A DNA stretch of 64,000 nt from Eunapius fragilis. Lineage: Eukaryota > Porifera > Demospongiae > Spongillida > Spongillidae. The notes under the pieces were generated by a model. The model was not told the DNA's origin and made no database searches. It worked only from the letters and a program-made list of their open reading frames with translations. The stretch lies in NCBI GenBank assembly GCA_963681505.1, contig OY811992.1, positions 2,575,072 through 2,639,071 of the forward strand. The letters are read 5' to 3'. Positions 56,740-64,000 of the stretch are shown here, piece by piece. Position numbers and translations under genes: made by a program. Each line of letters starts with the position of its first letter. Within the stretch, counting starts at the first letter, position 1.

Positions 56740-57065
56740 CTAACTTTTTACTGCATTGTTTGGCAGTCGCATCGGGCGCACTGAGGAGCCGCTCCCGGGA
56801 CCACAGTAGATGCAGCAAACGATAGCTGTAGTCACCGCCGAGCATAGCAAGATGACGACCAGTGTTGGCACGATGAAGTAGGATACTGTACACGGCGAAG
56901 AGATTTGTGTACATACGTCATCATGGTGGTTAATAACGGATACATGCAGCTTGTATGTACCAGATGTGTAAGCATGTCTATATACTTACCGTTTTCAGTT
57001 CCGGCGCGGACCTCCTGAAATAGAAGTATTCCGTATAGCAGCGATAAACGGAGCCAGTGATTCAT
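56740..57065 (-). CDS. 73-residue putative signal-peptide/single-TM protein
   Basis: Exon 1 is 57,065-56,990 with donor G/GTAAGTA; exon 2 is 56,885-56,740 with acceptor CCGTGTACAG. Phases fit and the total is 222 nt. Exon 1 encodes a good signal peptide (MNHWLRLSLLYGILLFQEVR, then AGTEN). Exon 2 encodes a membrane segment containing FIVPTLVVILLCSAVTTAIV, followed by Cys residues and a short basic tail. Predicted topology: cleaved signal, very short outside part, one TM, cytosolic tail. No family recognised. The precise consensus splice signals are the main support; conservation would be needed to confirm. Confidence 0.5.
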
Positions 57066-57219
57066 CTGGAAATGGACATAAACCTCTCGGTTCTCGCAAA
57101 CACCTGTCTTTACCTTCTATGGAACTCACGGCGTGCGTACGCACACTTATTTTCAATTTTCATTTTATTTTTTAACTTTTTATATAATAAAATAAGAAAA
57201 CAATAAATGAGTAATAAAA

Positions 57220-57700
57220 TTAATGAAGTATCAAGTTGAAAGGGTTTGACACAGCCGAGAGATTGACCTCGCTGTCTGAAATTGCAAGGTCAATTGATGT
57301 ATCGAAGAGATGTTGTGGCCTGTGGTACGAAGAGCGCGAACCACGGAGGCGCATGATAGCTGACCTAAGTAGGGAGAAGCTCACTTTGCAGCGAAGCCAG
57401 AATAGTGTTTTACTGTACGGTTGTTTCTGCATATCCGCGATCAATGAAGCAAGTCTCTTGAAAACTACTGTAGCAGTAGCTATAGATCCCGATCCGCCTG
57501 TGGTTGAGAAAACGAATGGCGAAAGGAACCAAACCCAATTCCCCGAATGCGTTGTTCATATGCACGTTTCTTTTCCAGTTCAGCACGGCGGTAGTACTGT
57601 GGTCGCTTTGGGGTGGAGTTACATGTTTTCGCCGCACGCTACAATCAATAACTTATGCCAGTATAGTATTAATAAATATAGCTACAATGCACCATCAACA
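57220..57700 (-). mobile_element. Retroelement ORF C-terminal fragment
   Basis: Minus-strand frames give YYRRAELEKKRAYEQRIR then, after a frameshift, FVFSTTGGSGSIATATVVFK and YSKTLFWLRCKVSFSLLRSA, followed by IMRLRGSRSS. This is the typical end of the same kind of RT-associated domain as at 54,476, from a different subfamily. Confidence 0.55.
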
Positions 57701-58246
57701 ATACAACACAACAATTTAAACATATACTCACCGTTCTATAGATGTATGCGTGATCAGAACGATTTTGCCTGTATATATGAACCGGCAGAATGTGCGAACT
57801 CAAAATTGTGCTACATTGATTATGATCCTGAAGCTGTTAACAGGAAGGAAGATGGCTAACAAGTACACTTCGAGGCATTGGGAAAGGCTTTCAGTGAAAA
57901 TGGGTGAAACTGATGTGTAATCATTTTAATAAAAGTATAAACCGCTAATTCTAATCATTGAGCCAGACGACAGGACTGGGCTCTTTATTTTGGAGGGTGT
58001 AGGGAAAAAATGCACTTTAGAACATCAGCTGCAGGAGAAGGAAGTTGTTTGCAAACTGTCAAGGCCGTATATACTAAAGGTTTTTCATCGCAGGAAGAGA
58101 CACCTCCGCATGCATGCTGACGTGTTACGCTGAGTACTCCGTCATGCATTGAGTATGATATTATAGTGATCATGCACTCCACCATAGGAAACAATTTGTG
58201 AATAGGGGAGTGGTTTGTATTAACTTGATCGAGCCAGCGGAGCGCA
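57701..58246 (+). other. Upstream region of Frizzled-like gene B
   Basis: No clear TATA box and no obvious conservation with the region upstream of gene A. Confidence 0.4.
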
Positions 58247-61200
58247 ATGGAGCAGCTAGGAGTGCGGGATAAGACTGAAGCAACTTATGCTGCCACAAAG
58301 AAGAAATCGTCGATATGGCTAGCCATTGTACTGGTGGTGCTTGTCTTTCTGGCCATAGCAGTATGGGGTCTATTCTCACTGCCAGCAGTGTTTTACTTGG
58401 GACTGCCAGCAGAGACAGCAGCGAATGTAGAGGTATGAACCGTATAATGTTGTGAGGTACGTATATTAATCGACCCTTTACGCGTAAGTTTAAAAATTAG
58501 ATAGAAATTAAGACTCTTCTAAAGTTCTTATTGCGTCGTTCCGTGCCTTCATATGCCATCACAGTTTGGTTGTCTCCAGGCAGGGGCTAATCCAGGATTT
58601 TGGGAAGGGAAGGGGGAGGGGGGGGGGGGGGGGGAATAATAGCTATTGAAAGCAGGGGAGGGCCTTGCCACTCACGTGATAGCAAGGGTATCTGGAGGAG
58701 CGCTGGTTGGTCCTCCAGTTGGGCCTGGGGCGTAAGCCCCAGTCGCTTTTTTACTTTTGCATTTATTTAACATGAAATCGAACATACTTTTGACAGTGAT
58801 TTTTTTGACAGCGAACATACTTTTGACAGTGATATCGCCCCAAAACAACCTAATATTTATAACTTGGTATATGTACCAACGCGGCATTACCATGCGTGAT
58901 ATCTGGGAAATTATTGATTGATTCCTATAGAAGCCTGCGTGAATAGCGACGAGAAAACTGATTCCTACTGCTCGCGATTGATATGAAATAACCATGACAT
59001 GCAAAATGGATTTTCGTAACTAGCCGGAGAGTGATGGCTTTAGAGCCCCGCCCCCCCACCCCCAGCCCTGAACGCTCCAGATAAGTTTGGCCGGAACGCT
59101 AAATCGCGTGCTACTCATTGAACGTTTTGATTTTTACGCCGATGAAATTAAGTTTCAGAACTTAATTTTCATTGCTAGTCGGGCCAAGAGCTCACCCCCC
59201 GCCCGCCCCCCTCCCCCCCCCCCCCCCGGATCCGCCACAGCTTGCCCCAATAGCTCTTGCTATGGACAGTCAACACCAAAGTAAGTGTGCCATAAAGGTC
59301 AGCAATGACCCTACTTTTCGGCAGAGAAGCACAGATTGCAAGCCAAGTGGCCAAATGAGTAAAAGTAGTGTGTGCTTAGCTGCCACAGGTCTCGACAGCC
59401 AGGAGAAATTACTTTTATTATCATTTGCCTCCTGTTCAGCACTCCCCACCTTTGGACGAAAGAGGAGGAAAACACAGATATTAATTTACATCAACATTTC
59501 TCGAGCTTTCTATATTTCTTAATATGCAGGCAGTTTTAAAAAGATGGCATTAATTCGTGATTGTTTTCTCTTCATGTGGCACTTCATATAATTTGTATGA
59601 GAAATGCTGCAATATTCCTGTTTTGTTTTGTTTACCTTATTGTCCTGCACTCACACCCCTGGTAATAAAATAGAGGACTGCAGCAATTTTGGCCGCTTCC
59701 TGTAACATGATTGACAACATAAACTATAAAAGCCATATACATCAAATACAATAGCAACAAAAATTCAGACATCACATCAAATGCCATGGTTCACAAGGCA
59801 ACCAAACAGTATGGATGCACAGCCTAGATGATGGTTGGCCTACTGTTTGATAATGCTCCTCTCCAATCGATCTGTAGTTTCAAGCTCTTTGAACATCCAG
59901 ATGTATTGAATGCTCTTCTCAGTGTTGTATAAACTCCTTGAACGTCCAGATGTGTCGAATGCTCTTCTCCATTCCCCTTTGCAATGTCAGCAAGGTGCAG
60001 AGGTAGATGTTGTCCATATATATAACAAGTTTATGCCCTAAATATCGAAATAACCCTAGCATTGTTACTGAAAACCAGATCCAAGAAATGTGAACAACAG
60101 AGGAGTTCAACCAGTGCCACTTTAAGCCTTTAAAATTGTATTCATATCAGTATTATTCCCATGCCACAGTTTGTCACCACTGAAGTTATATGGCTCCTCA
60201 AAATGGCTGAGAGTGAGTAACCCTCAACATATCTCTCTGCATAGAGGTGCATTTTCCAAGTTCAAACCCATTGAAAGTTAGGGATTCAGAAATAATGAAA
60301 GATACTAACTGATTTCAGTATATGCTTATAGCTGACATCTGTGTGCATTGCTGGAATTCACACCACATATATGCCAGTACGGTATCAAGTTTCTTTTCCA
60401 GACACAATTTTCACAGCAGAGGATGGATTACATCACTGCCTGTTGCCATGGTAGAATTGGGTCTGGGTACGAGACTATAAAGTACTGTTTTTGGAGGTGG
60501 GATTGCTGTTGATGCATTGTACAATTTTAGGGAATCATACGATCACCTTAAGGAATCATCACACAGGACAACCTCCTTGTCTGTAAGCTCTTTTGATTCA
60601 AGTGTGTTGGCAAATAATGGTTAGCTGTTATGATCATCTAGGCTAATCCTTATCAGTCTTTGTTCTTATATGTTCCCACATGCAAACATTCCTAATTAAA
60701 TAGGTGGTACTCATGTGACCACAAAACCCTGTGAGTAATATTGATTACGTCATTTATTATGCAAGTCCACTGTGGGCAGCAGATTGGTGGGCAGGTGGGC
60801 TGATTCGCAATGACATTTGTTTCTGCTTCATTACCATCACAAAACGTCTACAATATCTATACCCAGTCACTTTGGGCTTGGTGAGGGGCTCAAATTCAAG
60901 GGGATGGCCTGAGTAAGGGTATGGGTGAGCACTGTGTGAAAATGTAACAGTTGGTAAATAATACATTATACAAATATATTGTAATGAATGCATGTACTGG
61001 TGTATATTGTCACAGTGTATTTTTCCATAGGAGAATTCTGCTAAATCCGACGTGAAGTGCACACCACTGCTCTACAATAACACAGGATCAGTTTGTTATC
61101 CATTCCTTGAACAATACAAGAGTTGCATCCTGTCTTTGAGCTCCAAGGGTGGTGTGTTCATATCCTCAACAGTCAGTTTAATAAAAAGTGAAGCAACTGC

Positions 61201-63398
61201 TAGCTCAGCTTTTCAGTATCAAAGTTTACTTTCATCACGGTGCAGTGATGCTGCTTTGCCCTTTTTATGTCTATACCTATTTCCACTGTGTGATGAAAAT
61301 CAAACTGCATACTTTCCATCGTCAGAACAATGCACTTCCATTAGTACTGACACTTGTAAAGCTGAATGGACAAATGCCAAAACATTAATAGCTGGCCTAC
61401 CTGTGTGCACTGTACTGCCAGATGCCTCTCCTTGTAATAGTATGTCTTTGATGTCTATACTGGCCTGTAACAATGTGACTTCTATTGTTAAGGAACTATT
61501 CCAAGTTCAAGTTTTTCAAATCAATCTATTGTATTGAGAAACCATTGCAGTGAGAATTTTGTGTTCATCCGAAACAGCTGCCTACCAGAATGTCCAAACT
61601 GGGTTATTGCTGGAGATCAAGCAACTATTACTGAGGATGCTTTTATACAAATGGCTGTCATAGTTGGGCTCATTAGTGGAGTCATGGTAGTTATAATATC
61701 TGCACTGAGGTACAAAAGAATGTAAGTTGGATTGAAAATGCTATCTAAAGCGAGTATATCTACGTTTTTGTTCTCATGTTCAGGTTGGTTTTTCCATCCA
61801 TTTTGGTATTTTACCAAACTGTAATAACTGCCTTCTTAGATGTTAAAGGTTTTGATGTTATTTATATGGTGTTGACTGAAACATTGTGCTGGATGTAATT
61901 CCAGTGCTGGTGCATTCAGAGTCCAATTTATTTAATGTAATTTGCAGCTATTGTTGCAGCTGCAAGCCTCATTAACCCAAAGGCACTCTACTGCACATCA
62001 CCTGATTGGATAGAAAGTTTGAATCAATCCACTCCATTTTGTGCTATATCAGGTGGGTTTTGTTAACTGTTAAATATTTTAAATTATACCTTATGCACTG
62101 CAGGTTCTATTTTCTTCTACTGCTTGATGCAGCTTGCTATCATATGGGTAACTCATGTTACTACTGTACTCTGGATGGTCAAGTTTCCTTTATATTTTAT
62201 GTTATTGAAACGAAAGCATCAAATGAAGTACATCCATATCATAATTGTCTTCATGGCCCTGGTGATACCAATTGTACCTGTTGCTGTGGCATTTGCATCA
62301 GGCGGATTTGTAAATGCTCGATTTCCTCCTTTTCTGCATGTGCCTGCCTAGAAATGTAGATGCTTCTTTTTATGCTCTTGTCTTACCAATCAGCATAATC
62401 CTACCTAGTGGAGTGTCACTACTGTTGGTAATTCTCTGGTACCTTCACAAGGTAAAATAAACCCTTTCTATATTTAATATGAGCATTGACATGCAAATTG
62501 ATGGAACATCTTCTAAGAGCATTAAGTGCATGCTAGCTTTTAGTTTTTTGTAGAGTGTTAAAAAGTATTGCTTGATAACCATTCCAAATTTCAAAAGGCA
62601 CACAAAAATTTGCTTGTGACCATTCAGATGTACAACATTTCAGGAAGTAAGAAGAATGTGCCAAAGTTACTTTAAATAAAATTTCAATATGAATAGGGAG
62701 AATGAACTGGCACCTACAATAATAAAGTTTCATTAGCCATAAATTTAAATGCAACGCTTCAGCCATCCTAAGCAATGTTAATACCACAATACATGACTTA
62801 CCTATTACCTCCATACTTGTATGTCCTGATTTGGTACTCAGCTGCCATATCATTAAGATATTTATCTATTCTACAACAGCAACATATACAAAGTCAAGAG
62901 AAAGAATCAAAATTACCGTTACGTTTTGGAAAAGCGGAGAGAAAAGTGCTCATTGTCTTTCTATACTACATGATTTTGGGAGTCATAACACTTGCAGCAT
63001 TTTCAATAAATGCAAACGTACACTATGTTTATACACAAAAGTTGCAGATTTATTTTGTGTGTGAAAGTGCTACGCCAGGAAGCTGTGAGAATTCTAAAAC
63101 TGATGTCATGAGATATTTCTATCCTGGAATAACTGACAGTGCCTATATAGTACTTGCCCTTTTCCCACTTGTAAACATGGTGTATGCGTTTAGCTTTGAT
63201 GAGCTCAAGGAGATCTGCTGTAAACGGTTTTGTGTGAAGAAAATAACACTTCCTTCTGCTTCCAGTATGAAAACATTAGTGATGACTAAAACTCACATTG
63301 CAGGGAAGTATAAGTGTTTGTGGTGCAAATTTTATATGCTATTGTGGCTCTGTAATGATTACATTGATACTGCTATTACTTTTCAACTGGCCAGCTAA
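58247..63398 (+). pseudogene. Frizzled-like receptor B, intact exon set but frameshifted in exon 6
   Basis: Exons: 58,247-58,432; 61,031-61,439; 61,493-61,721; 61,784-61,839 (or to 61,848); 61,948-62,052; 62,104-62,451; 62,880 to about 63,398. The structure parallels gene A: leader TM exon (SSIWLAIVLVVLVFLAIAVW), cysteine-rich domain, then seven TMs. Exon lengths differ from A by multiples of three (+6, +12, +6, 0), except exon 6 at 348 bp versus 344. There a 4-bp excess near 62,340-62,355 shifts the frame and creates a TAG after FLHVPA; the correct frame resumes with ASFYALVLPISIILPSGVSL. Exon 4 has also lost the donor used in A (AT in place of GT). So it is a young pseudogene, or the sequence has an error. 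The C-terminus after 63,240 is unresolved: two frames are open. Confidence 0.7.
58433..61030. other. Gene B intron 1
   Basis: Contains a poly-G at about 58,617-58,635, a poly-C at about 59,210-59,227, and a solitary GGGTCTGGGTACGAGACTA MITE end at 60,457-60,475. A weak piggyBac-like frame near 60,060-59,920 (minus; LGHKLVIYMDNIYLCTLLTL) is not strong enough to annotate. Confidence 0.5.
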
Positions 63399-63399
63399 T

Positions 63400-63835
63400 A
63401 TTGTTGACTGGCGAAGCAATTGGATGGCTCGGGCAGGTTTGGTAATTATAGATAGTTCTCAGCCCAAAGCATGCAATGCAAGCATCATCATTTCCAATTT
63501 CAGCTTGTACAGTGACATCAGTGCTTGTCCTCCCCCCCTCAACTAATACCAACACAATGTGTCAAATACGTGCAACATGTACATGTATTTAGCAGCCTGT
63601 GCGCCACCTCTAGTAGTAGCCATGTCGAACGTATCACTCATCTATTGAAGTTAAATACATAGCGAATACCACTGATCGCAATTAGTCAATCAATTAATAA
63701 TTTAAATTAACATCCATGCAGGGTGCCTGAACGTTAACTGAGTTCGGATTTATTTGTAAGGCGAAGCTACCATAGGTAGTGGATTGTAATAATGGTGGTA
63801 ATATCTGTGCTGTTGATGATGACCAACCACTGCAT
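63400..63835. other. Region after gene B
   Basis: A frame continues to 63,546 (SVMITLILLLLFNWPANIVD) and may be a further membrane-spanning 3' exon of gene B. The rest is AT-rich without signal. Confidence 0.35.
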
Positions 63836-64000
63836 CATTGGAAGCTTTTGCCAATGATGTGCTTCACTGCTTAGAGTGCTCAGTGGAGATTGAGCTAACC
63901 CCATGGGCCTGTAATCAAGCCAAACTGGGTCTCAAGTACGGAGAGCTAGGATTGCGCTCCCTGGCCATGCATGCACAAGCAGCCTACATTGCTTCCTTGT
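63836..64000 (+). mobile_element. Retroelement reverse-transcriptase fragment, runs off the edge
   Basis: An open frame reads AFANDVLHCLECSVEIELTP and QAKLGLKYGELGLRSLAMHA, then QAAYIASL. The Q-A-x-L-x-L-x-x-G-x-LGLRS...HA-x-AAYIAS pattern is typical of RT proteins in invertebrate retroelements, upstream of the domain seen at 54,476 and 57,220. Confidence 0.6.

Noticed and set aside
59919-60110. PiggyBac-like DDE fragment (YMDNIYLCTLL) in gene B intron 1
   Set aside because: Similarity is limited to a few residues around the aspartate, and nearby frames have stops; not enough to call.

Overview
The window is eukaryotic (metazoan) nuclear DNA. Genes are split by GT-AG introns, some only 49-68 bp long, and are embedded in transposon remnants, MITEs, minisatellites and microsatellites. 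The gene content (Frizzled-like receptors with an unusual leader, a large peroxisomal acyl-CoA oxidase gene), the very small introns and the TACATGTA/CATGCATG-rich AT background suggest a sponge or another early-branching marine invertebrate. That placement is inference from style, not from a species-specific marker.

Layout. 1-2,313: a truncated duplicate of the 3' half of an acyl-CoA oxidase gene (minus strand). It breaks off beside an orphan last exon of a membrane methyltransferase-like gene (2,633-2,842, plus) whose C-terminus runs into a hairpin. 4,173-5,400: a MITE and a 163-bp satellite. 5,855-8,840: two TATA-box transcription units encoding repeat proteins (15-residue charged repeats; 8-residue repeats). 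8,952-18,060: a perfect-arm hairpin MITE and two decayed Ty3/Gypsy elements (minus), each carrying a later insertion with a 9-bp target duplication. 18,356-36,566: Frizzled-like receptor gene A (plus). Its roughly 13-kb first intron holds a nested pogo element, a LINE tail, an hAT transposase and a Tigger fragment; its sixth intron holds a piggyBac-like relic. 36.6-42.9 kb: gene-poor, with a second perfect hairpin MITE and a 26-bp inverted-repeat element.

42,952-43,134: a PIGBOS1-like microprotein (plus), convergent with a complete 16-exon ACOX1-type gene (52,016 down to 43,571, minus). The sixteen exons, assigned from splice sites and homology, sum to exactly 661 codons (660 residues) and end in the peroxisomal signal SKL. 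At least five ACOX introns carry their own unrelated minisatellites. 52,974-53,966: two phase-matched exons of an unrecognised minus-strand gene. 54.5 and 57.2-57.7 kb: retroelement C-terminal fragments, with a 73-residue signal-peptide/TM microprotein (minus) between them. 58,247-63,398: Frizzled-like gene B (plus), a paralogue of A with the same exon structure but a 4-bp frameshift in exon 6. A reverse-transcriptase fragment runs off the right edge.

Organisation. The order ACOX (minus) then Frizzled-like (plus) occurs twice, suggesting block duplication. The ACOX copies look far more alike than the two receptors, so the duplications are probably of different age or ACOX has been homogenised. 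The most unusual structure is the hairpin MITE family: two copies each have self-identical arms of about 130 bp, yet the copies differ strongly from each other. Next are two elements whose ends are clusters of short palindromes.
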